A stretch of 64,000 bases of DNA from NCBI RefSeq assembly GCF_000687475.1, contig NC_057316.1, positions 6,262,001 to 6,326,000 on the forward strand. Reading direction: 5' to 3'. Every line of letters begins with the position of its first letter. Position 1 is the first letter of the stretch. Positions 45,372 through 57,228 of the stretch are shown here, piece by piece. Below the pieces are notes generated by a model. The model saw only the letters and a program-made list of their open reading frames with translations, ran no database searches and was not told where the DNA came from. The translations under genes were made by a program, and so were the position numbers. The stretch comes from Ustilaginoidea virens (lineage: Eukaryota > Ascomycota > Sordariomycetes > Hypocreales > Clavicipitaceae).

Positions 45372-48300
45372 CTATAGGGATTACAACCCTAATAGCTGCC
45401 GAAATATAGGGAATTTCGGGCTTAAGAGTAGTTTAGTAAGTCTATCCGTAGGCATATCTATCGTAGGTAAATAAGATATTTTTACTAGGCCACTATGGGC
45501 CTTCTCACGTATATACTGGAATTTAAGCAAGATATGCTTAGTGCGGGCATACTAATTTGGGTCATTTGCATTAGAAATAGACCCTTAGTTATCGCAGTAT
45601 AGTAGTATCGGGCGTTAAATATCGACCTGGATTTCTTTAAATAAATTAGATATCTACTCTACTTCGCGAATCGCCTTAAGTATTGCATTAGACTCGGCTT
45701 TAAACGTTAATAAAACCATAGTTAAAGACCATTTTAACCTCTAGCTAATAGGCCTACCATTTAAAGTAGTAAGATAACTACTAGTAGACTTCGAAGTCAG
45801 CCGGCACCCAGCAAAATCGCTATTAGAAAATACAGCTAATACTACGGTAGCTTTAGCGGCTCGGTAATAGTAACAAATGGCTATATTTGCCGTACTAGCT
45901 AAGTAGCGGAAAGTGCCCTTAGCAGCATTAAGCTGTATAGTGGAAGCCTATTGCATATATCGTGATAGGTATTGCGTTGGAAAGGTAAGGTTAGGTCTTA
46001 ATATTATTATTAACCATATCGATGTCCCTATTAGCTGCTGGAATAAGTATTGATTATTAGTATCTAGCGGCGTATCGTCAGCCTTAGTAAGTATACCGGG
46101 CTATAGCGGGATTAGATGCGGTTATACGTTCTTAAGGTTGAATTTCTTAAGGACTTCCGTAATAAATTGCGATTAGTATAGCTATAATAGGCCCTTTTCT
46201 CTATCCTTAATAATCTGCACTCTAAGAAAGAAAGAGGTAGGTCCTCGGTCTTCTATAGTATAAACCTTATAGAATTTAGCCTTAAGCTGGTCAATATAGC
46301 TAAGGTCCAGACCGATAATTAAGCAATTATCTATATAGGTTATAATAAAGGTATGCGTTCCTTTATTATAGAAGATAGCAGTATTAGAAAGTAATGGCTT
46401 AAAACCTTCTTATACTAGAAGGTCTTTTAACTATAATTGCCACTCGCGAGGGCCTTATTTTAGCCTATATAAGGCTTTCTTCAATAGTATGACCTATAAT
46501 GCAGAGGGGTTATATCCAACTTTAGTAAGTAAGGCTAGAAGTCGATAATACTGCTGGTTAGACTATAAGGCTAGGTTAGGTAAGAGTAGGCTTTCTATAA
46601 ATTCTAGAAAACTAGCTAGAATATCTATATAAATCGTCTCTAGTAGTTTACTATTTAGAAAGGCATTAATAAAGTCGATCTGCTCTATTTCCTAGTTGTT
46701 TGTAGTAGTAAGAGTAAGGATAATCCTCTATATTGGTGGGATCGAAGTAGAGGTATAGGTCTCCGTAAAGTCTTGCCTAGATATCTATATAAAGCCTTTA
46801 ATAACTAATCGTACCTTATATTTAACCGGGTTATTATTTGCATCTTTCTTTATACGAAAAATAGGCCGGTTATACAATATCTTCCTACTAGTAAGAATAT
46901 TAGTCTTTAGTATAAATTGGAAGATATTTAAATCGATTAATTGCTCGAATTCTAAAAATAAGGCCTTAACCTAGCTATCCTTATGTGGGTTATATAAGAC
47001 TTCCTTCTAGCTATTAGGTATACCTTCTGGGGCCCGTTTTGCAGCCTTTATCTTATAGTAGATATCGTGTATTTATTGGTAAAAGGCATAGGAAGGGTGG
47101 AAATCCTATATAGAAGCCTTTAGGGGGCTGCCTAAGTATCTGAAAATCTGGTCGTTTTTCGGCTAGGTAGGTAGGAAAGCACCCTATTAGTTAGTCTATA
47201 GGTTAGACTATTGGTCAGACTATTAGTCAGTCTGTGGGTTAGGCTATTGGTTAGCCTATAGGTCTAAAAGTGACCTATAGTATCTATAACCTAGGATACC
47301 TTATACGTCTTATATTTATGGCTGTATTCTTCCTCGAATTCTACCCTTAGTAGCCTTAACCTAGTATAGCTGAATAGGCACCTTTTCTAATACTTAAAAT
47401 ATTTTCTTTTACGGTCTCTTATTTAAGGCGATATTTAGACTCTCGAATTTTAGATATTCTAGTATAAGCAGTATTTTACTATAGCGAAATAGTATATTTA
47501 TTAGGAAGCTGGGCGAAAAGGCAGAATCTATTATATTGGAAAGTCGCAGAAAATCAGTATGTATGGGGCTTTAAGATTCAGACTATTGAAAATTTGCTAT
47601 ATAGGGCGAGTCAGAATTTTTATATATGCGGGGTATACCCACTTTTGTGATGGATTTGGAAAATCTTGGTGGTTGAGATTCCTAGTGATGAGAGCTTTCT
47701 ATATTTCTTAGTATTTGCAGCCTTTTTATATGGGAAAAGGCTGTATTTTCTTTAGCCGGTGAAAGCGGACTATTTTACCTAAGCTAAAAAGCTGAGTTAG
47801 GCTGAAGCGATTTAGAATTAAAAGATGGCGAATTGCTGGGAAATATTGCAGAGTGCTATGGCGGGCTAATTAGTAGGCCCATTGGTTGTGGCAGGCCTAT
47901 TAGTTATTATAGATCTGTATGCTGTATTAGGCCTATTAGTTATAGTAGGCCCGTAGGCTATATTGGATCTGTGGCCTATGGTAGGCCTATGCCCTCGGCT
48001 AAGCCTAAAATAGGTATATTTAGGCGAGGCGACTTCTAAATAGGCTCTTCTAGAGTAATTTAGTCGATATTTACCCCTTTTAAAATAGAAGATAGTAGGA
48101 AGTCGAATTTGCCCTCTAGGCTATTTAAAATAGGGCCTATACCTTTATTTTAGTAGGTAAAAGTAATAAAAGAGGTCTTAGTGACGACCTGGCGATATAA
48201 GATATAGATGAGGTAGGTGCCGTTACCTAGCGTAGCTAGTAACCTACCTAACTCGGTCTAAGGGGCTAGCTTATAGCTGATGACCTATTTTTCTGGAGGG

Positions 48301-51068
48301 ATTAATACTTTTATAGCCGCACTAATAGCCCTAAAGTTAGTAAGGTTGGGTAGGTGGTAGTATATAATTTCCGGAAAATCCTTTTTTAATTTCTTAAAAG
48401 GTAATAAGGAATAGTTTGAGACTACTATTAGATTTACTAAGATAGTAATATTAAGAATTACTGCAGACTAAAGGTAAGAAGGTAACCGAGACTAAAGTAT
48501 AGTAGCTCTAAGTCAGTTAACGATAACCCGTATAGAGCGTTTTATTAACCTATTTTGCTTATAAATATAAGGGGAAGAAGTTAAAAAATCTATGCCCTTA
48601 AGAGCTAGCCAGGCTATAATAATGTTATTAATTTCCTTGCCACTATTATAGTGGAATTTAATAGCTGATTTGCCGTAGCGATTCCTAAGACTTTAGAAGA
48701 ACCCCTATAATACTGGGAATACTATGGGTCCTTCCTTATTAGGTAGTAAGTGCATTTAATAGAAGTATGATTTCCGGTCTACTAAGATAAGACAAATAGG
48801 GCGTTTATTATATAATAGAGGGTTAATTTAGAAGATATTACCCTCTATAATATCTAAATAATATATAGGGTCTAGTATAGCCCCTAATATAAAACGCCGA
48901 ACTGATTTTGCCCTTTTATAGGCGATGTAGTTAAAATTAGAATCTTTTACCTTACTAAGATTAGGTAACCTTATGGTTGATATATAGGTTTTCTTTAAAA
49001 GTTGGATTCCGATATGCCTAAGCCGGATATACTAAAGTCCGGCTAGTAATAGTAGCTTTTAATACTCAGTATTAGCTGTTAGGGCTGGGTCGAGGGTGAC
49101 CGGGGCCTTTTATGGTGGTTAGGCTATATTGGGAATAGTAGCCTCTATTGGTACTACTGAAAAACTAGGACTAGCTAGTAGAAGTGGAAGGTCTGAGTTA
49201 GCTAGTAGGGTAGGTAAATCCTCTAATAGGGGATATTCTTTATATTCTTCTAGGTTAGCTAGGGCAAGTAATTCGACCGAGATACTATATAAAGCCGGTT
49301 AGCTGGTATAGTGTAAAAATAGCGAATCTACCCTTTTTTATTATAAAAAGAAGCCATACTTTTTAAAATTAAGAAGCCTAATATACTTATTATTGCTATT
49401 AATTAGGCTTTAGCCCTAAATACTACTACGATTCAGATAGTATTTAATACCGCTAAAGATGTTAATATTAAAAGCTGGTATGAAGAGGGCGTTAGTTAGC
49501 TCTAAGGTGCCTTACTAAGGTAGGTTAGTAGCCTATAGTACGGTAAAACGCGCTATGCCCTACCTACTAGGCTTAATTAGGCCACTACCTGTATTAATGA
49601 CTAGTCTGTTTCCGGTATAGTGTTAGAAGTAGGTGAAATGCTTTTTATTGTTGATAATATACACTATAAAACCAGTATTATAAAGTAAAAAATCTATTGG
49701 CGTTTTCCTACCGGATTATGCATTATAGCTAGTAGCTAGAAATTGTATATATTTACGGTCCTAGAAGGAAGAATAGGCTATCTTACTGGGTATAAGACTT
49801 AGAGTATTATAATTCCTTAGTATAAAGGAATTAATAGTCTTTTCCTTTTCGTCGGTCTTTTATAAGGTATCTACTTTATTAGCTAAATCTTTCTTTTTTT
49901 TCTTTTTTTTATTTTCCGGCTTACTTTATATAGCTAAAGAAGACCTTTATTGGATAGAAGACCCCTATTTCTTTTTATTAGCGTTGGTGGTAGTGTTTTT
50001 ACCACCCTTGCTAGTGTTGTTACTAGCTGGCTTGCTACTATTATTAGTATTAGTAGCGGCACCCTTGACCTTTGTAAGGTAGGTGGTAGTCCTTACTACT
50101 AATAACCCTTTAATGCGTTATTCTTCTAGTAAATTAACTATATAAAATTGCAGGTTAATATTTAATATATTTCCCTAAGTATAGGCGATTCTTATTATTA
50201 TGCGGTGCCGTTCTGCCTACTAAAAAAAGACCCCTTCTATAGTATATAAATACTGGCTGATTTAGTCGAAAGGTTGTATATAGGAGCCTAAAATTTGCAG
50301 CCTGGATAGGTAGCTATTAAAGGAGGCGTTAAAAGATTCTAAGGTACCCTTATAGCCTGTAAAATTTAGTTAATAGAAGGCAGGGTATAGGTGGGTCTGC
50401 TATATATCTGATGAGTAAGAATACTATTTGGTGAGTAATATAAAGGCTGATTCTGGGTTAGTATACTAGTTAATAGCGGTAGCTAGTCCTTCTGTGCAAC
50501 TATTCTTGATAAGTAATAGTAAAAGTGCTTGCTTTGAGTCGTTAAATTTGCTAGTAATAGAAGAATCTTTGATAAATTTAGCGATATTAAGTGCCCTAAG
50601 TTGAATTATAAGGGCTTGTTTTTATTAGTCGAAGTTAGATGCCCCCCTTAGCTTTTGGGATTTTTAGAATCTATTGGCTGTTTTAGCTAGTTCCTTGATA
50701 GCTATAGTGCTGATTTGGCTGCTAATACTGGATGGAACCGGTAGGGGTTGCTGCTGGGCTTTAGGTAGTGATAGTGGGTTATTTCCTTTACCTATAGGGG
50801 TTTGGAAGGTATCTATATCTATTATATCCTGGGATGGTAGGCTAATAGTAGGCTTGATTAGTCTATCTACTAAGGTGCCTACCTTATTAGCTAAAAAATC
50901 GATTTTAGAATTAATTCGATTAAATTTATAGTTGAATTCTTTTCTTATTTCCTATTAGTCTTCCCTGAGTTAGGTAATTTTTTAGTTATTATTAGATTCT
51001 TCTACCTCTGCCGTATTAGGGATTTGGTAGCCTGGGTTATTGGCGGTAGGAACGTTCTGACTGGCTAT
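45372..51068 (-). pseudogene. gag-pol polyprotein pseudogene, Copia-A copy 3
   Basis: There are 1,899 codons in one frame from the start position at 51,068 (now ATA) to the stop at 45,372. Gag is at about 51,060-49,830, protease near 49,700 and integrase at about 49,060-48,300. The repetitive linker is at about 48,000-47,100. In RT the catalytic box reads YIDN (46,326-46,337) instead of YIDD. RNase H is at about 45,860-45,600. Many TAG/TAA codons sit at Gln/Trp positions. It is inactive. Confidence 0.88.
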
Positions 51069-51347
51069 TATAGGAAGAGAAAAGGTGCTGGAAAGTCTTA
51101 AAAATGCGAAGAAAATTAAGACTGAAAATCTAGATAAAACTAGAAGAAAGCTGCGTTAAGGAATAACCTTAGAAAATCCTATTATAAGGATGTGTTGTAG
51201 CTTAGTGTGGTAGCTAGGTTCTTAAATCTGGGATGATTAGTCCCTTATTAGTAGATTTCTGGAAGGTTAGCTGCTAAATGCGTTAAAATCCTAAGTTAGC
51301 GTAAAAAAGTCTTAAGCTGGAAGCCTTAAGACACCGGGCTTATAACC

Positions 51348-52094
51348 TGTTGCAAAATGGTGATTCAGAATACTGTTGGAAATGTACTGGATACTGATAG
51401 TAGCGTATAAGGCGTTGCAGAATAAAATAAAGAGCTGGTTAAAGATTTAAAGCGTATAAGAGGTTGACTAGAGTAAAGATATTAGGGAAATCTGATTCTA
51501 ATTGTTGGTGACTATTCTAGCTACAAAGAGGGAATTTTAGGTATATTTCTACTATCTTGAAAAAGTGGTTGAAAATAATGAAAAACCGCAGAAATAGCAA
51601 AAAACCCGACGAAAAGTCGGTCTGCCCAACCGTGCCTAGTCTGTGCCTAATATCCTACCCAATGCCTACCCAACCAAGCCCAGTGGCTTATAGCGGTGTG
51701 CCGGATGCCCTATAATAGCCTGCCGTACGGGCTGGAAGCCCTATACCGGTCTGCCGTAAAGGCGCGGTGTAGCGGGTGACTATATGTAGAAGGCCGAAAG
51801 TGCGGTATTAGTAGGATTTGCCCATTTGGTAATCCTATAGAAATGCGCCGCCTGTTGTGGGCCCTGTGGCCTACTGTGACCGGCCGCTGTGGCCGGATGT
51901 GGGTCGCTGTGCCGGTGCCGTAACCGGCGCTGTGGTCCACTGTAATCGGCGCTGTGGCCCATTATAATCGGCGTTGTGGGGCGCTATGCCCTACCATAGC
52001 GCCTGGTATAGCTACCGCGATATCTCAACGCAGAGACGTCGTATGGTGGCGAGACCAGTACCAAAATACAGCTAAAAAGGCGCTGATTTCAACA
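51348..52094 (-). repeat. 5' LTR of Copia-A copy 3
   Basis: This 747-bp LTR in reverse orientation ends ..GATTTCAACA before TTTAT. The primer site (plus strand CCGGGCTTATAACC) adjoins it at 51,334-51,347. Confidence 0.93.
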
Positions 52095-52377
52095 TTTATA
52101 AATAAATAAAAAAAATACAAGAAGGTTTTTTATCCAGTCTTTTTTGATCTATTTACTATATTTTATTATAAGTTTATCTTTCTTGTCTTAATTTACTTAA
52201 TATATTTATATCAAAATATAGCTAGAATTTAAGCTGCACTTATACGTAGCTTAAGAAAAATTATATAAGATATGTATATAAAAGCTGTGAAATCCCGTCT
52301 TATAATCTCGTGGCATAAAGTTAAATATACTGTAAGATATAAAAAGACTAGATATAGTTAATATAGTATATTAGACT
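52095..52377. other. AT-rich spacer between Copia-A copy 3 and the solo Copia-B LTR
   Basis: About 280 bp, strongly AT-rich, with A- and T-runs. No open frame or RNA gene was seen. The part from about 52,215 to 52,325 resembles 44,434-44,540. Its last five bases (AGACT) are the duplication of the adjacent solo LTR. Confidence 0.5.
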
Positions 52378-53115
52378 TGTTAAAATCTTATAGTAGCCTA
52401 CTAGGCTGCTGGCCTAATGCCCTACTGGCCTATTGACCTTCTGGCCCTCATACCGCCTCTTAGACTTACAGTAGTCTTACTAACCTTAGGCCTTTGCCTT
52501 TTACCTTAAGGATTTTCAGTGGATTATTTACTGTATATCAAGTAAGGTAGGCCTTATTAAAAAAGGTGTGGCATTGCTAAATTAGCGTGGTGGCCTACTA
52601 GCGTGGTGGCGGCCTACTAGTGTGGTGGCTAGTCCACTAGTGTGGTGGCTAGTCACTAGCGTGGTGGTTAGTCACTAGCGTGGTGGTTGGTTACTAGTGC
52701 GGTAATTGGGGTAGTTGGAAAGGCCGGATATAGCGGGGTTGTTGACGTATCATATACGTGGCATAGTGAGCATTACGGGGAGCTCTCTTACTGGCTACCC
52801 TGGATGTCTGGGCCCACCCCTCCTTCGTGTATATATAGGATAGCTTTCCCCCTTCTTTCTAGATAGCAGAAGGGTAGCACAATCGAACCTGTTAATGCAC
52901 TACATGCCTCTTAACTTCCACCTTCCCTGCGTTTCTGGTTATCTTATATTTGCCTTGCCTTTACACTTGCCCTGCTTTATAGCACTTGTATAGTCTTAGG
53001 ACTTAGTGATGAATCTAGTATTTATACTAAGATTAAGTCACAGGTCGCAGACAGTCTCGTGCCATCTAGCTAGCTAGTAAGGCTTTGCTTTATAGTAACC
53101 TTGAGAACTGCAATA
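52378..53115 (+). repeat. Solo LTR of Copia-B
   Basis: This 738-bp LTR starts TGTTAAAATC and ends GAACTGCAATA. AGACT duplications flank it at 52,373-52,377 and 53,116-53,120. No internal region is present, so it is the product of LTR-LTR recombination. It is the retrotransposon LTR closest to the gene block. Confidence 0.93.
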
Positions 53116-53120
53116 AGACT

Positions 53121-54540
53121 AAAGCTTGAGGAGAGAGTAAGAGTTATGCCGACTACATGACTAGATATAAGTGAATTCTATATAACTTGTTATTAGTACA
53201 AGAGCTCTGTGCTTCTGCGTGCTAATGGCCTTATAGTTACCAACTATTATTGTCGGAATTGCTGTCGTAAAGTGCCCAATTGGACACATTGCGACGAATG
53301 TGCCGTATAAACGCTGCGCATAATGTGGCCACTTTTGCCCCTGTGCCTGGTAGGGCACGCAGGCAGCCCAACCCGACCGCGCTGATGCACGTGGCTACGG
53401 CACGCGCACAAAAAGGGCCACATCGTGTAATTCCTCTCTTTTGCCTCTTTTCTACTTTCTTAGATAGTCATTAGTAAAGTAATAAAATCTTTTACTTGGT
53501 GATCACCTAATACATCATACCATGCGCGCAACCCTATAGACAACTGGGTATACCGAGTTTTTATCAATAATTATAGCTTTATCTAATGTATTATTCTAAA
53601 ATTACGGGATAGTGCCTTATACACACTATTATGATATATAACTGCATAGATATTAGAGCTGTCAAAATGTGTGACTTTTGTAACGATGTAGCCCAAAAGG
53701 CCCTAAGCAGGTGCCGCGCACATCGTCAGGTAAAATCCTACTCTCTTAACTATACGTGTGAGGGTTGGAAGGCTAGGCAGGGTCAATCTGGTATATTGGA
53801 CTAAAGCTTGAGGAGGAATCAGAAGTGTCCCGGACTATGTGGCTATATATGCGCGAGTCTGTTATGACTCGCGGCTGGTTCGCAGGGTCTGCGCCTCTGC
53901 TATAGTCGCCAACCATCCTCGTGTCCTCTTCCAGGACTGTAAGGCCCTATCCCACGTTTCATCCTATGGTCGCGGGGCGGGGCCTTACAATACGGCCAAA
54001 AGAGTACGTATTGTATTAAGTTATTTTGACTTGGTACAATTGACACCTATGTCACATTAGCCGCGCACACTTACTATAAGCTTGTCCTTAGTATGAAACA
54101 GGCGTAGTCCAAATCCTTGACAACTCTTGTATTATTAGTAGATAACGTGAGAATTTACCTATATCTGGCTATATAATTGGAAAGACTCTTTTTTTTTCTT
54201 AAGTTTTAGCCTAATATTATTTATCAAAAATTTGAGCTATGCCCGTATCCAAAGATTAGCCGAGGTTTATCCGAGGTTTAAGCTGGAAAAGCTATATGAA
54301 TATTAGATGTGTGTTAATTATATTAAGTATAATAACTTAGTATAATACGTACTCTTTAAGCCTATTTAACAAGAGTAAAAAGTTGGATTAGCCTGATAAT
54401 ATGCATAGACATCTGCTTAATGCCCTTTAAGCCACTTTGTTATAATAACTATTCATTTTAATAGTCTATAATTTATAATTATAAAAGTAATTTTATAGGA
54501 TCTTTATATAAATAAGTAATTAGTAGTTCTAACTTCATTG
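53121..54540. other. Mixed-composition, AT-rich transition with two diverged repeat copies
   Basis: No gene could be supported. Two segments beginning GACTAAAGCTTGAGGAG (53,117 and 53,799) stay alignable for roughly 150 bp. The first has more A/T at CA/TG sites, as if the two copies had decayed to different degrees. Patches of normal GC content (53,280-53,420 and 53,820-54,060) alternate with AT-rich sequence. Open frames of 65-75 codons occur but match nothing recognisable. The last 400 bp are AT-rich and unremarkable. Confidence 0.45.
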
Positions 54541-54541
54541 A

Positions 54542-55060
54542 TTATAAAATCAAATTAAGTGGTAATATTCTACGTAAACTTATCCGCAGGTCGTTACAGA
54601 GCATCAAGACCTTTGCTGATAATATATGTTTTTCGGCAAGTTTGCAATTCCTCAACATCTTAACAGATAAAAATAATAGGCTCAAGTAACCCAGTCTCAG
54701 CCCCCTTCCCGTCCTCTTAAAGCTTTTGATTAGCAGATAAACCAAAAGATGCCACGGGCGACTTCTTCGAGCCGTACCACCGGTGGTTATGATTTCGCCA
54801 ACTCTGGACTTGCTGCTATGTGCCAGCCTCGGTCCGTCTAGATAATCGAGCAGCAAGGGCAAGGAAAGCGGTTTGCAGCTCATTTCTTCTACTTCCCTGC
54901 GTCGGTACCGAAACCTGCCCCGGAGTTGGTCGAAGTCTTCTCTTCCCATCTCGCGAAAGTACAGGTTTGTCTTCAGGTCTCCCGGCTTAACGGTTAGGTT
55001 TCTCGCCCTGGCTGCCGAGTAGCTCGTGCTGAGAGAAGTATCCTGGGACTTGGACGCCAA
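54542..55060 (-). other. Uncertain open frame at the island-gene boundary
   Basis: An open minus-strand frame of 172 codons spans the shift from AT-rich island to normal composition. Its first ATG is at codon 38 (about 54,949). It has a charged N-terminal half (a GRFRYRRREVEEM-like stretch) and a hydrophobic, Lys-rich tail that reads into AT-rich sequence. No family was recognised. It ends 77 bp before the start of the deubiquitinase gene on the other strand and may simply be that gene's upstream region read backwards, or a gene remnant. Confidence 0.15.
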
Positions 55061-55136
55061 TCCAGACTAGTATTGACGCATAAGACGTAAAAGAAGAGCG
55101 TTTCCTGGTGGTGGCGGAAAACTTCCCAAAGACGCA

Positions 55137-56776
55137 ATGGAGACTCCGAGACGAAATCCGAAGCGCAAGCTTTCCGAGACGGCGGATGTTGCGGATGGCA
55201 TCCCCGACGATCCGCTTGGCGAGGCGTGCCGTCCACTCACTCCGCAAGAGATTGAAGACTGGAAAGGGTGGGTTGAGCTGGAATCAGAGCCGGTAGGGGA
55301 AGAGACCCGTCAGCATCTCCGGCAAGAGGACGGGACGGACCAAGCGGGGACAATATCACTAACGATGGACTCAAAAGGCCTTTTTCAACATCATACTCCG
55401 AGATCTGGGGGTGAGAAACGCAAAAGTGCAGGAACTGTTCGCGATAGACCAGGAATCTCTGGAGGCAGTCGCGTAAGAAACTGGCGTCTCACCATTCGAA
55501 ACCATCATTTTTGAGCTAAACCCTTACCGCAGGAAACCCGTTCTTGGGCTAATCTTCCTGTTCCAATATGAGCCTGGCCATGACGAGAAGGAGCAGCAAC
55601 AGGACACGGAGAGCGGCATATGGTTTGCAAACCAGGTGAGCCTTCTTCGGCCTTCTTTTCTCTCCCTCTTCCTGCCATGAGAGGGCCTTGTTGCCTTCTG
55701 CTTGGATGCAAGCCGTGCTAAAGAAACATTGTGGTCAGACAACAAACAATGCTTGCGCTACCGTAGCGCTGCTCAACATCCTGATGAACGCACGTGACAT
55801 AGACTTGGGCCAGCAATTGACCGAGTTTAGAGAAAGAACCAGGAGTCTCAGCACTTCGCTGAGGGGTCATAGCATCAGCTCGAATGCATTCATCCGCACG
55901 ATACATAATTCCTTCACGCGGCGTATGGATCACCTCAATGCAGACTTGTGCTTAGAGAACGAGGTGGAGGATGCCTCCAAGAACAGCGCTTCGTCTTCCA
56001 AGGCTCGAAAGCGATCCAACCGCAGAAGGCAATCAACTTTGGAATACGGCTATCATTTCATTGCCTACGTGCCCTTTGACGGACATGTGTGGGAGTTGGA
56101 CGGACTGCAAAGTTGCCCGCTTAAGCTTGGTAGGCCCCCTGCCCCATCCCCCCCCCCCCCCCCCCCCCCCCGGAAGCCTTCCAGACTAAATCGTACTTAT
56201 GCGTATCCTATACCAGGCCCTGTCGTCGACGCTGACTGGACCGCGATTGCGAAGCCGCAGATCGAGGCGAGAATGTTTCAGTACCAAGGAAGCCAGTTGT
56301 CGTTCAACCTGCTCGCAGTCTGCGGTAGCTCCCTATTGCGCCATGGCCAAACCATAGCCACCATGGTGGCTGCAATGCAGGTGATGCAGATGCATTTCAA
56401 GGATGGCCACAACCCCATGTTCAATAACCTTGTATCTTCGGATGAGCACCTGTTAGACATGACTAAGCCGACGCAGCTGACGGAATTTAACCTGACGCTG
56501 TCGGATATTCAAAACGCAGAGCTACCCGCCGAGTTAAAGCTAGTCATATCTCGCCCGTCGTGGCTAGTTGAAGAGGACGCATGCGACGTGTTTCGGGAAA
56601 TCCAAAGCCAGTTGAAAGCAGCCATCAATGAATACCGCATTGAGCTGTCGAATATCCGAGAGGACGAAGGGCGTGTAAGAAGTCGGAAAAGGGACTATGG
56701 GGGTGCGTTGCACTGCTGGGTCAAGAAGCTGGCACACAGGGGCGTGTTGGAAGACATCATCAAAATGTCCGTTTGA
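55137..56776 (+). CDS. UCH37/BAP1-type ubiquitin C-terminal hydrolase (deubiquitinase)
   Basis: A cysteine peptidase (C12 family) that cleaves ubiquitin from its conjugates. UCH37-type enzymes act on the proteasome or in nuclear complexes. Exons: 55,137-55,292; 55,378-55,472; 55,533-55,635; 55,739-56,129; 56,217-56,776. Together they give 434 residues. All introns are GT-AG, 60-103 bp. Visible catalytic residues are Gln118 (WFANQ), Cys124 (NNACAT), His224 (YHFIAYVP) and Asp239 (WELDGL). Upstream lie WVELESEP and KPVLGLIFLFQ, as in UCH37. Downstream are DWTAIAKPQIEARM, the end of the UCH fold, and a C-terminal domain with helix-rich ends resembling the UCH37 tail. An Arg/Lys/Ser-rich insert (about residues 195-218) sits just before His224. 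The last intron holds a run of 24 C and is divisible by three without a stop. It converges on the F-box gene, with 452 bp between the stops. Confidence 0.88.
56148..56171 (+). repeat. C24 homopolymer in the last intron of the deubiquitinase gene
   Basis: An uninterrupted run of 24 C starts 18 bases after the donor site of the 87-bp intron 56,130-56,216. The exact length is uncertain because such runs are hard to sequence. Confidence 0.9.
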
Positions 56777-57228
56777 ACCGAGTGAGAAGAAGATGCTAGA
56801 CCATCACATCGTACATGTGTCTGTCCACCCACCCAAGGCGCACAGGAGGAAAGAGCCCTCTTATTTTGGCAGAAAGTTCCGGTGCGTATTAGAATTAGTC
56901 CAGACCCAAGGGCTACACGAGATACGAAGCCGGGAGCGATAGCCCGAGACACGCGCGAGGTGCCATCGACTCAAACTACCTTACCCACCTCCTGCCTTCT
57001 CTGCTGAGGACTGACGGAAGAACAAAGGGAATACCAAGACGCCGTCATCTGCCCAAGAATGTAGCCCCAGCAGGCCCAAACTGACCGACCATTTTACACG
57101 ATAGTGCCTTCCCAAGGAAGCCGGAGCGGTACAGTGGCAGCCTTGAAGCAAAGTAAAAAGTCTATTCCGCTTAAAATAGCACAGCATCCCCTCTCCTGGT
57201 CCACCGACCCTGCCTTTCCATAGCGTCA
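56777..57228. other. Convergent intergenic region
   Basis: 452 bp between the stop codons of the deubiquitinase gene (+) and the F-box gene (-), presumably both 3' untranslated regions. No classic AATAAA on the appropriate strands, RNA gene or repeat was noticed. Short open frames are present on both strands but have no support. Confidence 0.6.

Larger units (their letters stand above)
44541..52094 (-). mobile_element. Copia-A full-length element, copy 3
   Basis: This 7,554-bp minus-strand element has two 747-bp LTRs and TTTAT duplications (44,536-44,540 and 52,095-52,099). The LTRs differ at many CA/TG-to-TA sites, unlike Copia-B derivative 1, so it is either older or more strongly mutated. 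The polypurine tract is at 45,288-45,296 and the primer site at 51,334-51,347, both reading on the minus strand. Confidence 0.95.

Noticed and set aside
1..54000. Reassignment of TAG to glutamine, suggested by the many in-frame TAG codons at Gln positions
   Set aside because: TAA and Trp-to-TAG changes occur as well, sister copies have CAG or TGG at the same sites, and the host genes on the right have no in-frame TAG in about 5.5 kb of coding sequence.
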